From Bacillus pumilus (GTDB lineage: Bacteria > Bacillota > Bacilli > Bacillales > Bacillaceae), in NCBI GenBank assembly GCA_001938995.1, contig MKZN01000003.1, forward strand, positions 1 to 64,000: a DNA stretch of 64,000 bases, read 5' to 3'. Positions 7,158 through 16,621 of the stretch are shown one piece after another (position 1 is the first letter of the stretch; every line of letters begins with the position of its first letter). The notes beneath the pieces are model-generated. The model saw only the letters and a program-made list of their open reading frames with translations. It was not told where the DNA came from and did no database searches. A program made the translations under genes and the position numbers.

Positions 7158-8889
7158 TCAAACGATGACAACCTATATTGGCAGAATGATGGATGAATTT
7201 GTACAGGGTGGTGTGAAAGAGGCGGTTGTCTGTCCAGGTTCACGTTCAACCCCTCTTGCGATGTTGGCGCTTGCCCATCAAGAGATAAATGTTCATGTGT
7301 TAGTGGATGAGCGATCTGCTGCTTTTTATGCGCTTGGACTTGCGAAGGCGAATCAAAAGCCAGTACTGCTGATTTGTACATCAGGTACGGCAGCTGCTAA
7401 CTTTTACCCTGCTATTGTAGAAGCTCACTATTCTCGGGTACCGCTGATTGTTTTAACTGCTGATCGTCCTCACGAATTGAGAGAAGTTGGCGCACCTCAG
7501 GCGATTGATCAGCAATTCATATTCGGTAAGTTTGTTAAATGGTTCACAGACTTAGCGTTGCCAGACAAGAATGAAAAAATGCTCCGTTATGTACAGACGG
7601 CAGCTGCTCGAGCAGGTTACATTGCGATGCAGGAGCCAAAAGGACCTGTTCAGGTAAACGTGCCGCTTAGAGAACCGCTGCTACCTGATATGTCCATTGA
7701 TCCTTTTCATAGAGAAGAAACAGATACGAAAAAAATAATGGGGACAGGTCAGGCTGTCCCTAATGAACATATGGTGTCTGAATTAGCATCCATCATTGCT
7801 CATTCACGTAGAGGCCTTATTGTCGCTGGAGAGCTTCATATGCAAGAAGAGCAAGAGGCTGTGTTGCGTCTTGCAAAAGCACGGAATTATCCAATTTTAG
7901 CAGATCCACTGTCTCAATTGCGAAATGGACATGAAAGTGAAATGTATATCATAGATGCCTATGATTCTTTATTAAAAGATGAAGAATTACAGCAGCACCT
8001 TTTGCCTGATTTGGTGATTCGTTTTGGTCCTATGCCTGTTTCAAAGCCTTTGTTCAAGTGGTTGGAAAAGCATAGTGAAATCGAGCAAATTGTTGTCGAT
8101 GCAGCCGGAGGGTTTCGAGATCCTGGTTTAACTGCTACCTATCTGATTGAAAGTCACGTCGGTTTTTTTGTAAATGAAGTGCTCAATCGAGTGGATAAAC
8201 ATGAGGATACGAATTATTTAAACCGATGGCATGACGTCAATTCTTCATTCCGGACACATTTAGCACAATACGCAGATGAAGATCTGACATTTGAGGGAAA
8301 TGTGTACAGGCAGCTTCAGCACCTCTTGCCAAAAGAAAGTGTCCTTTTTATCGGAAATAGTATGCCAATTCGTGATGTAGATACATTTTTTGAAACGCAG
8401 AAGAAACCATTACGTATGATGGCGAATCGTGGGGCAAATGGTATTGATGGTGTGGTATCAACAGCACTTGGAACGTACGCGGCTCTTAAACAGCCGATCA
8501 CCTTGGTGATTGGAGACTTGTCTTTCTATCATGATATGAATGGACTGCTTTCAGCTAAACTGATGCACATCCCGTTGACCGTTGTGTTGATCAATAATGA
8601 TGGTGGAGGAATATTCTCCTTTTTGCCACAGGCATCTGATGAACCTTATTATGAAAAACTCTTCGGTACACCGACTGGACTGAATTTTGAGTATGCATCT
8701 AAGTTATATGGGGGAACCTATTCGAAGCCAACAACGAAGCAAGAACTACACGATCAATACATGGCTCATATTAACGAGCCAGGGCTTCATTTAATTGAGA
8801 TTGAAACAGATCGGCATTCTCGTGTCGGGAAGCACCGTCAGATGATGGATGAGATATTGAGAGAAGTGAAAAAAGAATGGCTTCCCTAA
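7150..8889 (+). CDS. menD: SEPHCHC synthase MenD
   Basis: MenD (579 residues) is a thiamine-diphosphate enzyme that adds the succinic semialdehyde unit from 2-oxoglutarate to isochorismate. The catalytic Glu lies in VDERSAAFYALG (about residue 54), and the ThDP/Mg site is GDLSFYHDMNG to NNDGGGIF (about residues 455-485). The start chosen is the TTG at 7150, 8 bases after TTGGAGG; it sits inside the menF stop region and aligns with the usual MenD N-terminus (xxxYIGxxxDEF). The ATG at 7135 lies before the ribosome site and is not used. Confidence 0.94.
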   Translation: MNNQTMTTYIGRMMDEFVQGGVKEAVVCPGSRSTPLAMLALAHQEINVHVLVDERSAAFYALGLAKANQKPVLLICTSGTAAANFYPAIVEAHYSRVPLIVLTADRPHELREVGAPQAIDQQFIFGKFVKWFTDLALPDKNEKMLRYVQTAAARAGYIAMQEPKGPVQVNVPLREPLLPDMSIDPFHREETDTKKIMGTGQAVPNEHMVSELASIIAHSRRGLIVAGELHMQEEQEAVLRLAKARNYPILADPLSQLRNGHESEMYIIDAYDSLLKDEELQQHLLPDLVIRFGPMPVSKPLFKWLEKHSEIEQIVVDAAGGFRDPGLTATYLIESHVGFFVNEVLNRVDKHEDTNYLNRWHDVNSSFRTHLAQYADEDLTFEGNVYRQLQHLLPKESVLFIGNSMPIRDVDTFFETQKKPLRMMANRGANGIDGVVSTALGTYAALKQPITLVIGDLSFYHDMNGLLSAKLMHIPLTVVLINNDGGGIFSFLPQASDEPYYEKLFGTPTGLNFEYASKLYGGTYSKPTTKQELHDQYMAHINEPGLHLIEIETDRHSRVGKHRQMMDEILREVKKEWLP

Positions 8890-9704
8890 TCATTAGAATG
8901 CGTGATGGTGTGGCATATGAAGTATTAGACCAGAATCGTTCAGCATCAAATGCGACGCTATGTTTACATGGTTTTACGGGTAGTGCTGCTTCTTGGGGTT
9001 TCTTACATGATGATATGGAGAACACGAGATTGATTCAGGTGAGCTTATTAGGCCATGGCGGCACCGATTCACCGCAAAGTGTGAGAAGATATGCGATGTC
9101 GCAGCAGCTTGCAGATCTAGCTGAGATATTAGATCAATTAAAGCTTCACAAAGTGAATATTCTCGGATATTCTATGGGTGGGCGCATTGCTTTATCGTTT
9201 GCTGCGCATTATCCAGAGCGTGTCAATAAACTGCTCCTTGAGAGTACGTCGCCAGGGCTTCGTAATCTCAAGGAGCGGCTAGCAAGACTCAAGCATGATC
9301 ATCAGCTGGCTCAAAAGATCAGGCGTGATGGCTTACTGGCGTTTGTCGACTTTTGGGAGAACATTCCGTTGTTTGCCTCGCAAAAATCCTTACCTGCTGA
9401 TCAGCTGACCCAATTAAGAAAGGAAAGATTAAAAGCCAATCCGCTTGGGTTAGCTCGGAGTATTGAAGGAATCGGAACAGGTTCACAGCCCTCTATGTGG
9501 CAGGCATTGAAGCAGATCAAACAACCTGCCTTGTTCATCTGCGGAGCACTAGATGGGAAGTTTTGCAAGATCGCTGAATGTATGCAGCAGGAGCTGGCTT
9601 TTAGCCAAGTTGCAATTGCTGAGCATGCTGGGCATACAGTTCATGTGGAACAACCGCATTTTTTTGGTAAAATAGTAAGTGAGTTTATATTAGCGCATGA
9701 TTAG
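8877..9704 (+). CDS. menH: SHCHC synthase MenH (YtxM)
   Basis: An alpha/beta hydrolase of 275 residues that removes pyruvate from SEPHCHC in menaquinone synthesis. The family signature LHGFTGSAASW is near residue 30, the nucleophile is in GYSMGG (Ser about 100), the Asp in ALDGKF (about 226) and the His in HAGHTVHVEQP (about 252). It overlaps menD by 13 bases and has only a weak ribosome site (GAGAGAAGTG), so it is probably coupled to menD translation. Confidence 0.92.
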   Translation: MASLIIRMRDGVAYEVLDQNRSASNATLCLHGFTGSAASWGFLHDDMENTRLIQVSLLGHGGTDSPQSVRRYAMSQQLADLAEILDQLKLHKVNILGYSMGGRIALSFAAHYPERVNKLLLESTSPGLRNLKERLARLKHDHQLAQKIRRDGLLAFVDFWENIPLFASQKSLPADQLTQLRKERLKANPLGLARSIEGIGTGSQPSMWQALKQIKQPALFICGALDGKFCKIAECMQQELAFSQVAIAEHAGHTVHVEQPHFFGKIVSEFILAHD

Positions 9705-9717
9705 AGGAGGAATATGA

Positions 9718-10536
9718 ATGGCTATTGAATGGCAAACGGAACGTCAATATGACGAAATTTTATATGAAACGTATAATGGGATTGCAAAAATCACCATTAA
9801 TCGTCCGCATGTACATAACGCTTTTACACCAAAGACAGTGAGTGAATTAATTGATGCATTTTCACGTGCCCGTGACAATTCACATGTTGGTGTGATTGTT
9901 CTTGCAGGTGCTGGAGGAAAAGCGTTCTGTTCTGGTGGAGATCAAAAAGTACGCGGCCATGGTGGCTATGTAGGAGATGACCAAATCCCGCGCCTGAACG
10001 TACTAGACTTGCAGCGCTTAATCCGTGTAATTCCAAAACCAGTTATTGCGATGGTTGCAGGTTATGCGATTGGTGGTGGACATGTTCTACATGTCGTTTG
10101 TGACCTGACAATTGCAGCAGATAATGCGATTTTTGGACAAACAGGTCCAAAAGTAGGAAGTTTTGATGCTGGGTATGGTTCTGGCTATCTTGCACGTATT
10201 GTTGGTCATAAGAAAGCGAGAGAAATTTGGTACTTATGTCGTCAATACAATGCACAGGAAGCACTCGATATGGGGCTTGTGAACACGGTTGTACCATTAG
10301 AGCAGCTTGAAGAAGAAACGGTGAAGTGGTGTGAGGAAATGCTAGATAAAAGCCCGACTGCTTTACGCTTCTTGAAGGCTGCATTTAATGCAGATACTGA
10401 TGGATTAGCTGGCATTCAGCAATTTGCAGGGGATGCGACACTTCTTTATTACACAACAGATGAAGCAAAAGAAGGACGCGATTCCTTTAAGGAAAAAAGG
10501 AAGCCCGACTTCGGTCAGTTCCCGCGTTTCCCTTGA
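9718..10536 (+). CDS. menB: 1,4-dihydroxy-2-naphthoyl-CoA synthase MenB
   Basis: MenB (272 residues) is a crotonase-fold enzyme that cyclises o-succinylbenzoyl-CoA. The two oxyanion-hole regions are [18 protein letters not shown] (about residues 72-89) and [20 protein letters not shown] (about 115-134). The C-terminal ending [16 protein letters not shown] is typical of MenB. The ATG at 9718 follows GAGGAGG by 7 bases. It is the last gene before a strong terminator inside the men region. Confidence 0.96.
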   Translation: MAIEWQTERQYDEILYETYNGIAKITINRPHVHNAFTPKTVSELIDAFSRARDNSHVGVIVLAGAGGKAFCSGGDQKVRGHGGYVGDDQIPRLNVLDLQRLIRVIPKPVIAMVAGYAIGGGHVLHVVCDLTIAADNAIFGQTGPKVGSFDAGYGSGYLARIVGHKKAREIWYLCRQYNAQEALDMGLVNTVVPLEQLEEETVKWCEEMLDKSPTALRFLKAAFNADTDGLAGIQQFAGDATLLYYTTDEAKEGRDSFKEKRKPDFGQFPRFP

Positions 10537-10551
10537 TTCAATGATATGAAT

Positions 10552-10590
10552 GAAAACAGCTTAGTGCATTAGACTGAGCTGTTTTCTTTT
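10552..10590 (+). terminator. Terminator between menB and menE
   Basis: A 14-base-pair stem (GAAAACAGCTTAGT with ACTGAGCTGTTTTC, one T-G pair, 7-base loop) followed by TTTT lies 15 bases after menB. It should reduce or stop transcription before menEC. Confidence 0.85.
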
Positions 10591-10606
10591 ATGAAAAGGA
10601 GGTGTC

Positions 10607-12061
10607 ATGATGAAGCAGCCTAATTGGCTATTGCAACGTGCTGATTTAACGCCAGACCGCGTCGCATTGATTTATCAAGATAAACAGTGGACATTTCGTG
10701 AATTAGCCTTAGAAGTAGAGCAACTTTCACATAGACTTTCATCTACATTACTCAAAAAAGGGGACACAGTGGCTCTTTTCATGAACAATCACCCGCAAAT
10801 GGTGATGTTGGTTCATGCTTGTTTCTTATTGGGTTTGAAGATTGTGTTATTAAACAATAAATTAACGAAAGCTGAAAGACAATATCAGCTCGAAGATGCA
10901 CAGGCAGTGGCTTTATTAACAGAACCTCATTTTGCAAAAGAACATAAGGGTGATCTTCCTATTTATACAGTTGATACTTTACCAGAAGTCCAACAAGATC
11001 AAGGGGTCCAATTGGTCAAAGCCTTTGACCTAGCTGAAACAGCAACCATCATGTATACGTCTGGAACAACGGGTCGACCTAAAGGGGTCGAGCAAACATT
11101 TGGCAATCACTTTCATAGTGCGGTTTCCTCTGCATTGAATCTAGGTATCGGAGAGAACGATCGCTGGCTTATTGCGCTCCCCCTTTTTCATATAAGTGGA
11201 CTATCTGCGCTATTCAAATCGGTGATATACGGTATGACGGTCGTGTTGCATCAGAAATTTGATGTGGATGAGGTGAAGGATTCTATCAAACAACATCGTG
11301 TGACGATGATCTCAGTCGTTCAAACGATGTTATCCCTATTATTAAGAGAGTTAGAAGAATGCCCATCTTCTTTGCGCTGTCTATTATTAGGCGGAGGACC
11401 AGCGCCTTTATCCATGCTTGAAGAGAGTAAGCAGAAGGGATTTCCTGTGTTTCAATCGTACGGTATGACGGAGACTTGTTCGCAGATTGTGACACTTGCA
11501 CCGGAATTTAGTGTAGAAAAGCTAGGATCAGCTGGGAAGCCACTGTTCGGTTGTGAGCTGAAAATTCATGATGGTGAGCGTACTTGTCACCCTTTTGAGC
11601 ATGGAGAGATCATGGTGAAAGGGGCAAATGTGATGAAAGGGTATCTTCGCTGTGAAGCGGAAACTGCTGCTGCCTTTGATCAAGACTGGCTAAGAACAGG
11701 TGATATTGGATATGTAGATGAAGAAGGATTTCTATTTGTCCTAGACCGTCGTTCTGATTTAATCATATCTGGAGGAGAAAATATTTACCCTGCCGAAATT
11801 GAAGCGGTTCTTCTAACACATCCGCATGTGAGAGAAGCCGGTGTGACGGGAATATATGATGAAAAATGGGGAGCGGTTCCTGCTGCGTTTCTTGTGACAG
11901 ACGAAAAGGTGGCGGTGAGTGAGCTCTATGATTTGTGTCAGTCGCATTTAGCCAAATATAAATGGCCAGCCGCTTTTCACTTTGTGGACGAGCTGCCAAG
12001 AAATGCGTCGAATAAATTACAAAGGCACAGACTAAAGTCAAAGGAGTTTTTAGATGATTGA
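10607..12061 (+). CDS. menE: o-Succinylbenzoate-CoA ligase MenE
   Basis: MenE (484 residues) activates o-succinylbenzoate with ATP and CoA to make the MenB substrate. It is an ANL-family adenylating enzyme: P-loop TATIMYTSGTTGRPKG (about residues 145-160), YGMTETCSQ, TGDIGYVDEEGF and the C-terminal lysine region PRNASNKLQRH. Tandem ATG codons at 10607 and 10610 follow AAAGGAGG; the second has the better spacing. It is separated from menB by a terminator and overlaps menC by 8 bases. Confidence 0.95.
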   Translation: MMKQPNWLLQRADLTPDRVALIYQDKQWTFRELALEVEQLSHRLSSTLLKKGDTVALFMNNHPQMVMLVHACFLLGLKIVLLNNKLTKAERQYQLEDAQAVALLTEPHFAKEHKGDLPIYTVDTLPEVQQDQGVQLVKAFDLAETATIMYTSGTTGRPKGVEQTFGNHFHSAVSSALNLGIGENDRWLIALPLFHISGLSALFKSVIYGMTVVLHQKFDVDEVKDSIKQHRVTMISVVQTMLSLLLRELEECPSSLRCLLLGGGPAPLSMLEESKQKGFPVFQSYGMTETCSQIVTLAPEFSVEKLGSAGKPLFGCELKIHDGERTCHPFEHGEIMVKGANVMKGYLRCEAETAAAFDQDWLRTGDIGYVDEEGFLFVLDRRSDLIISGGENIYPAEIEAVLLTHPHVREAGVTGIYDEKWGAVPAAFLVTDEKVAVSELYDLCQSHLAKYKWPAAFHFVDELPRNASNKLQRHRLKSKEFLDD

Positions 12062-13178
12062 AATTGAACGAGTAATTTTATATCATGTCACGATGAAGCT
12101 CAAGCAGCCTTTTACAACAAGTTTAGGGACAATCTCAGAGCGTGAATTTATCATTGTCGAGGTAAAAGATCAAACAGGGTTGACTGGATGGGGAGAGGTG
12201 TCTGCTTTTTCTTCTCCATGGTACACAGAGGAAACGATCGAGACATGCTATCACATGCTGAGGGCTTTCTTTATTCCGAACGTACTTACTCGATCATTTT
12301 CACACCCCTCCGAGATTCCAAACAGTTTGTATCACTTTAAAGGGAATAGAATGGCCAAGGCGGGGATCGAAGCGGCAGTTTGGGACATTTATGCGAAGCG
12401 TGAAAACAAGTCCTTACAGGAAGTGTTAGGTGGCACAAAAACGAAAATACCATCTGGTGTCGTTGTGAGCCTAGGTCCCATTGACGACATGCTGACGCAC
12501 ATTCAAGAATATGTTGAACAAGGCTATCGACGTGTAAAGGTTAAGATTAAGCCAGGACAAGATATCGGACTTCTACAGAAAATAAGAGAACGATTTCCAA
12601 ACCTCCCCTTAATGGCAGATGCGAACTCTGCCTATGAGCTTAAAGATATTAGCAAATTAAAGCAGCTGGATGATATCCGTTTACTAATGATTGAACAGCC
12701 TTTAGCTGCAGATGATATTGTCGATCACCGTCATTTGCAAAAACATTTAAAGACATCTATTTGTTTGGATGAGAGTATCTGTTCATTGGAAGATGCGAGA
12801 AAAGCTGTAGAACTGGGAAGCTGTAAGATTATTAATGTGAAACCTTCACGAGTAGGAGGGCTGACAGAAGCTTTAAAAATCCATTCTTTTTGTAGGGACC
12901 ACCAAATCCCTTTATGGTGTGGTGGGATGATTGAAACAGGAATATCCCGTGCGCAAAATGTGGCACTCGCATCGCTCCCACAATTCACGATTCCAGGTGA
13001 CATTTCGGCCTCGTCTAAGTATTGGGAGCAGGATATCATTTTTCCCGAAATCAAGGTTGAAAATGGCTTTATTGAAGTGCCGAAAGCAGCAGGAATAGGC
13101 GTAGATGTTGATTATCAAGCGCTTCGCTCCTTTTCAGATAAAATTGATGTGTTTACAAAACATGATTTTGTAAAATGA
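12054..13178 (+). CDS. menC: o-Succinylbenzoate synthase MenC
   Basis: MenC (374 residues) dehydrates SHCHC to o-succinylbenzoate. It is an enolase-superfamily protein with the catalytic Lys in KVKIKPG (about residue 163), metal ligands in MADANS, MIEQPL and CLDES, and the second catalytic Lys in INVKPSRVGG. The start ATG at 12054 follows AAAGGAG by 8 bases and overlaps the menE stop. Members of this branch can also show N-acylamino-acid racemase activity, but the operon makes the MenC role secure. Confidence 0.94.
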   Translation: MIEIERVILYHVTMKLKQPFTTSLGTISEREFIIVEVKDQTGLTGWGEVSAFSSPWYTEETIETCYHMLRAFFIPNVLTRSFSHPSEIPNSLYHFKGNRMAKAGIEAAVWDIYAKRENKSLQEVLGGTKTKIPSGVVVSLGPIDDMLTHIQEYVEQGYRRVKVKIKPGQDIGLLQKIRERFPNLPLMADANSAYELKDISKLKQLDDIRLLMIEQPLAADDIVDHRHLQKHLKTSICLDESICSLEDARKAVELGSCKIINVKPSRVGGLTEALKIHSFCRDHQIPLWCGGMIETGISRAQNVALASLPQFTIPGDISASSKYWEQDIIFPEIKVENGFIEVPKAAGIGVDVDYQALRSFSDKIDVFTKHDFVK

Positions 13179-13254
13179 AACAGACAATATACGTTTTTGC
13201 TTCAATTATAAAAAATATGTATAGTAGGGGAAAGTTTTTCCTTCCTGTCTGAAC

Positions 13255-13280
13255 AAAAAGAAGAGCGGTGATCCGCTCTT
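13255..13280 (-). terminator. Terminator at the convergent end of menC and the next minus-strand gene
   Basis: An 8-base-pair stem AAGAGCGG/CCGCTCTT with loop TGAT; the better T-run (CTTTTTG) is on the minus strand, just beyond the gene ending at 13283. It may also serve menC. Confidence 0.7.
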
Positions 13281-13282
13281 TC

Positions 13283-13474
13283 TTACTCTTCTATCAGCTC
13301 GCTGTCATACGCGAGTTGTCCAATATACGCATGCATCTCATTCGGCATGTCCGTCACATGACCATATTCATAATCCCAAAGGTTTAAAAAGGAGTGAGCA
13401 GCTTGGCGAAATGTGGTTTCGTCAGCCTCATGGATTTCGTCAAAAAACGTTTGAAGCAGCCGATCGTGATTCAA
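13283..13474 (-). CDS. Small conserved acidic protein, function unknown
   Basis: An acidic 63-residue soluble protein (MNHDRLLQTFFDEIHEADETTF start, SELIEE end), mostly helical by composition and without a signal or membrane segment. The TTG start at 13474 follows AAGGGGG by 9 bases, so it is probably translated. It lies with a DUF1540 gene and ythBA on the minus strand. I do not recognise the family. Confidence 0.65.
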   Translation of the reverse strand: MNHDRLLQTFFDEIHEADETTFRQAAHSFLNLWDYEYGHVTDMPNEMHAYIGQLAYDSELIEE

Positions 13475-13498
13475 AGTGAAGCGCCCCCTTCATGAGAC

Positions 13499-13657
13499 TT
13501 AAAGATCTTGTGGTTTAAACGTTTTACAGTCAGTTTCTTCACTTTTTTCCGCCGTACTTCCCTTATGGCTGACGACATAGATTGCATCTGCACCGCAGCG
13601 GTTCCCTGCATTCCAATAGGAACAGTTGTTTACTTCACAAAGGATTTTTTGACTCAT
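13499..13657 (-). CDS. DUF1540 small cysteine protein
   Basis: A 52-residue protein with the four-cysteine pattern of DUF1540: CEVNNCSYWNAGNRC near residues 7-21 and a last Cys in ETDCKTF. Such proteins are thought to bind metal, and several are made during Bacillus sporulation, but this is family knowledge. The start ATG at 13657 follows AAAGGAGG by 8 bases; the in-frame codons upstream of it are rejected. Confidence 0.8.
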   Translation of the reverse strand: MSQKILCEVNNCSYWNAGNRCGADAIYVVSHKGSTAEKSEETDCKTFKPQDL

Positions 13658-13724
13658 ACAGATGACCTCCTTTTGAGTATGTCTTTCATTCATAATGTAA
13701 CCGAATTCCACGTAACCATTCATG

Positions 13725-14777
13725 TTAATCTTCTTGTCGAATATAGCGCTTGTCTTTCATAAATAATCTCCAGAAGTAATAAAACCCAGGAAAGAGAATG
13801 ATGAAACCTACGATATACGTTATAAATAATGCTCTAAACGTGGCGGGATCTGTAAAACCGGACATGATTGTAATATCTGGATAGGCCATATAGGGCAAAT
13901 GAGCTTGTCCATACACATAGCTTGCTAAGAAATATTGGATGGTAATGGCAATAACAGCCAATCGAGGTTTTCCTTTACGATGCTTAAATCGGCTGTTTGG
14001 TAAAAAAAGTGCTAAGCCTGCAAGCAAAAACATAAGTAAAGAAGCAAGCAAGATGGGAATGTTCTGCATCATTTTTGTGAAAAGCCAGTTCGCTTCACTC
14101 CGCATGGTCAGCATGATAAAAAAAGCCATCATCAGTGAGAGCGGACCGGTAAAAAGAGCACCTCTTCGATAAATGCTATAAGCTTCGTCCTCATCTGCCA
14201 CATTAGAAAAATCAGCTAAAAGTAAGGAGGAGAGAAAGAGTGTGCTGAAAACCGCAAATCCAATGAAGGAATAGACATTTGCACTTGTAAAGACCAATCC
14301 GAGATCTAAAGAGTAGACGCCATTCATCTGATGGATAAACCCGCCATGTGTAATAGGAAGAACCATGATCAGGATGGAGGGAATGATAAACCCGCTAATC
14401 CCCGAAATATACGTGACGGCTTTTCGATATTTCTTAGGTAAAGAATGAGAAAATACGAGAAATCCGCTTCGCAATGCAAGGAGCAATAATATGATGCTTC
14501 CTGGTATTAACAAAACAGTCCCAAGCACGAAGGTGGCGCCTGGGAAAAGACTAAACAGAGCGACGACAATCGCTACAATGAATACATTTGTCACTTCCCA
14601 TGTTGGCGAGAGATACTTATTTGCAATATTTGCGGCCTTCGTTTGTTCTTTATTCATATAAATCATCGACCAAAACCCTGCGCCGAAATCCATTGATGCC
14701 ATCACCGCATAGATAAAAACAAATCCCCATAAGATGGTGATGGCAATGAGCGCATCAGTTGTCACATCCATTTGCAT
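13725..14777 (-). CDS. ythB: Cytochrome bd-type quinol oxidase subunit II YthB
   Basis: YthB (350 residues) is the second subunit of a cytochrome bd-type terminal oxidase; it supports subunit I and holds no haem itself in known structures. At least eight hydrophobic helices are visible and the N-terminal region WGFVFIYAVMASMDFGAGFW matches the CydB family. The ATG at 14777 is 8 bases from AAGGAG; a TTG directly before it is less well placed. It lies 15 bases after ythA, so the two form an operon. The neighbouring men genes make the quinol it would oxidise. Confidence 0.9.
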   Translation of the reverse strand: MQMDVTTDALIAITILWGFVFIYAVMASMDFGAGFWSMIYMNKEQTKAANIANKYLSPTWEVTNVFIVAIVVALFSLFPGATFVLGTVLLIPGSIILLLLALRSGFLVFSHSLPKKYRKAVTYISGISGFIIPSILIMVLPITHGGFIHQMNGVYSLDLGLVFTSANVYSFIGFAVFSTLFLSSLLLADFSNVADEDEAYSIYRRGALFTGPLSLMMAFFIMLTMRSEANWLFTKMMQNIPILLASLLMFLLAGLALFLPNSRFKHRKGKPRLAVIAITIQYFLASYVYGQAHLPYMAYPDITIMSGFTDPATFRALFITYIVGFIILFPGFYYFWRLFMKDKRYIRQED

Positions 14778-14792
14778 CAAGATCGCTCCTTT

Positions 14793-16124
14793 TTAAGATT
14801 CTATTAATCGTAGGTCTTCTTCAATTGAATGTTTTCTAAAGTAGTACGTCAGCACAATCACAGTGGCGATGCCCAAGATGAGATAGACAAATGCAAAGAG
14901 GATAAATAGTGTGCCAATAGAACCAGAAGATGTGACCACCTCTGAGGTTTTGAGCATACGGTAGATAACCCAAGGCTGACGACCTGTACAGGCAAAGATC
15001 CACCCAAATTCAATGCCGAGCAAGCTAAGGGGACCGCCAAACAAAAAGAGAAAAAGGAGCCACTTCGGATAATGCTCGCGTTTTAAAATTTTACGGTAGA
15101 ACAAGGCTAATACAGCAAAGAGAATCAACACAGATCCGATGATGACCATTCCATTAAATAATGTGTGAACAAATAAAGGAGGCCATTCGTCTTTAGGGAA
15201 ATCATTTAAGCCTTTAACCACAGTATCAAAGCTATTCCCAGCTAGAAAACTAAGTGCCCAAGGGATTTCAATTGCACCTTTAATTTCCTGTGTATCAGCG
15301 TCCGTAAAACCGCCTATGGCAAGAGGTGCATGTGATTGTGTTTCAAATAGTCCTTCAGCCGCTGCTAACTTTTCGGGCTGATATTCATGCAGGAGTTGGG
15401 CGGATTCGTGTCCATTTAATGCTGTCAGTAAAGAAAAAAATCCACCTACGATGAGTCCGAGATAAAGGGCTTTTCGATGAAAGCCGTAGAGCTTTTCCTT
15501 TTTTCTTGTTTTGAGCATTTTAAAAGCAGCCACAGAAGCAATGACAAATGCACCTGTTGTAAATGCAGATAACACAACGTGTGTAGCAGTCACAACAAAG
15601 CTTGCATTGAAAAATGCCTTCCAAGGCTCGACATCAGTGATTTCTCCATTGACCATCTTGAACCCAGCAGGAGTTCCTTCAAAGGCATGTACGTTTGTAA
15701 TGAGAATCGCTGAAGCCGCCGCACCAATAACGACAAAAATAACAGTAATGATCCGCATAGCTGGTGATAGGCGGTCCGCTGCATAAACATAAATTGACAT
15801 AAACAAAGCTTCGACAAAAAAAGCATAGATTTCAATTTGAAATGGGAGGGACATGACTTTACCAATGACCTCCATAAAACCTGGCCATAGTAATGCCAGC
15901 TGTGTTCCGGCAATCGTACCAGTTGGGATGGCCACTCCTAAGAGAACAGCCTGTGCTTTTGTCCACCGCTTTGCCATGACAGCGTAGTGCGGATCTTTCG
16001 TTTTTTGAAAGATGAGTTCAGCCAACAAAATCATGAGCGGTATGCCGACACCGAGGGAAGCATAAATAATATGAAAGCCCATTGTGGTGCCAAATAGACT
16101 TCTAGCTAAAACGAGATCTGTCAA
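14793..16124 (-). CDS. ythA: Cytochrome bd-type quinol oxidase subunit I YthA
   Basis: YthA (443 residues) is the haem-bearing subunit of a cytochrome bd-type quinol oxidase. The N-terminal His in FGTTMGFHIIYA (His 18) fits the high-spin haem ligand; ATHVVLSAFTTG (about residue 180) and the later GRQPWVIYRMLKTSE segment are conserved. The short Q-loop suggests the cyanide-insensitive, CydA-like subgroup described for YthA. The start is a TTG at 16124; the AAAGGCGG ribosome site is imperfect. It is divergent from the Zur-controlled L31 gene. Confidence 0.9.
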   Translation of the reverse strand: MTDLVLARSLFGTTMGFHIIYASLGVGIPLMILLAELIFQKTKDPHYAVMAKRWTKAQAVLLGVAIPTGTIAGTQLALLWPGFMEVIGKVMSLPFQIEIYAFFVEALFMSIYVYAADRLSPAMRIITVIFVVIGAAASAILITNVHAFEGTPAGFKMVNGEITDVEPWKAFFNASFVVTATHVVLSAFTTGAFVIASVAAFKMLKTRKKEKLYGFHRKALYLGLIVGGFFSLLTALNGHESAQLLHEYQPEKLAAAEGLFETQSHAPLAIGGFTDADTQEIKGAIEIPWALSFLAGNSFDTVVKGLNDFPKDEWPPLFVHTLFNGMVIIGSVLILFAVLALFYRKILKREHYPKWLLFLFLFGGPLSLLGIEFGWIFACTGRQPWVIYRMLKTSEVVTSSGSIGTLFILFAFVYLILGIATVIVLTYYFRKHSIEEDLRLIES

Positions 16125-16220
16125 TTCCTTTTCCGCCTTTCTTATCGCATCTCTTTTTCATGATACTTATTATTCTCCACCAGTTTTAGATTATTCTTCC
16201 TGAATAAGAAAGCTTGTTTT

Positions 16221-16249
16221 TTGACAAGTACAAAAAGGGAGAGTAGAAT
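16221..16249 (+). promoter_or_regulatory. Promoter of the L31 paralogue gene
   Basis: A consensus TTGACA (16221-16226), exactly 17 bases, and TAGAAT (16244-16249). The Zur operator follows directly and covers the expected transcription start. Confidence 0.75.
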
Positions 16250-16255
16250 AGAATT

Positions 16256-16280
16256 ATAAAACGTAATCATTACGTTTTAT
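16256..16280 (+). promoter_or_regulatory. Zur operator (perfect 25-base palindrome)
   Basis: Arms ATAAAACGTAAT and ATTACGTTTTAT flank a central C. The core CGTAATCATTACG fits the B. subtilis Zur box (TCGTAATNATTACGA). It lies between the -10 box and the L31 gene, so zinc-loaded Zur would block transcription. Confidence 0.88.
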
Positions 16281-16300
16281 AAACGAAAGGAGTTTTGACA

Positions 16301-16543
16301 TTGAAAAAACAAATTCATCCAACCTCCCATGAAGTTGTATTTATGGACGTAAATAGCGGGTATCGCTTTTTGAGTAGATCAACAAAGACATCAAATGAGA
16401 CGGTAGAGTGGGAAGATGGGAAGACTTATCCTGTCATTAAGGTAGAAACAAGCTCTGATACCCATCCTTTTTATACAGGTCGTCAGAAGTTCGGGGAAAA
16501 AGGCGGTAGAGCCGAGCTATTTAAGAAAAAATATCAAATGTAA
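16301..16543 (+). CDS. rpmE2: Zinc-independent 50S ribosomal protein L31 type B
   Basis: An 80-residue L31 paralogue (B. subtilis YtiA) that starts [15 protein letters not shown] and has no Cys residues, so it lacks the zinc-binding motif of normal L31. In B. subtilis this form replaces RpmE under zinc starvation and frees zinc. The TTG at 16301 is 8 bases from AAAGGAG; the TTG at 16295 is too close. The perfect Zur operator upstream supports zinc control. Confidence 0.93.
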   Translation: MKKQIHPTSHEVVFMDVNSGYRFLSRSTKTSNETVEWEDGKTYPVIKVETSSDTHPFYTGRQKFGEKGGRAELFKKKYQM

Positions 16544-16549
16544 GACAAA

Positions 16550-16580
16550 AGGCACACCATTCATATGGTGTGCCTCTTTC
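16550..16580 (+). terminator. Terminator of rpmE2
   Basis: Stem AGGCACACCAT/ATGGTGTGCCT with a TCAT loop, then CTTTCTT. Confidence 0.85.
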
Positions 16581-16583
16581 TTG

Positions 16584-16616
16584 AACCAAAAAACCCCGAT
16601 TCATCTCACGGGGTTT
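16584..16616 (-). terminator. Terminator of the zinc-binding lipoprotein gene
   Basis: Stem AAACCCCG/CGGGGTTT with a run of T6 on the minus strand, 5 bases from the stop codon. Confidence 0.82.
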
Positions 16617-16621
16617 AAAAC

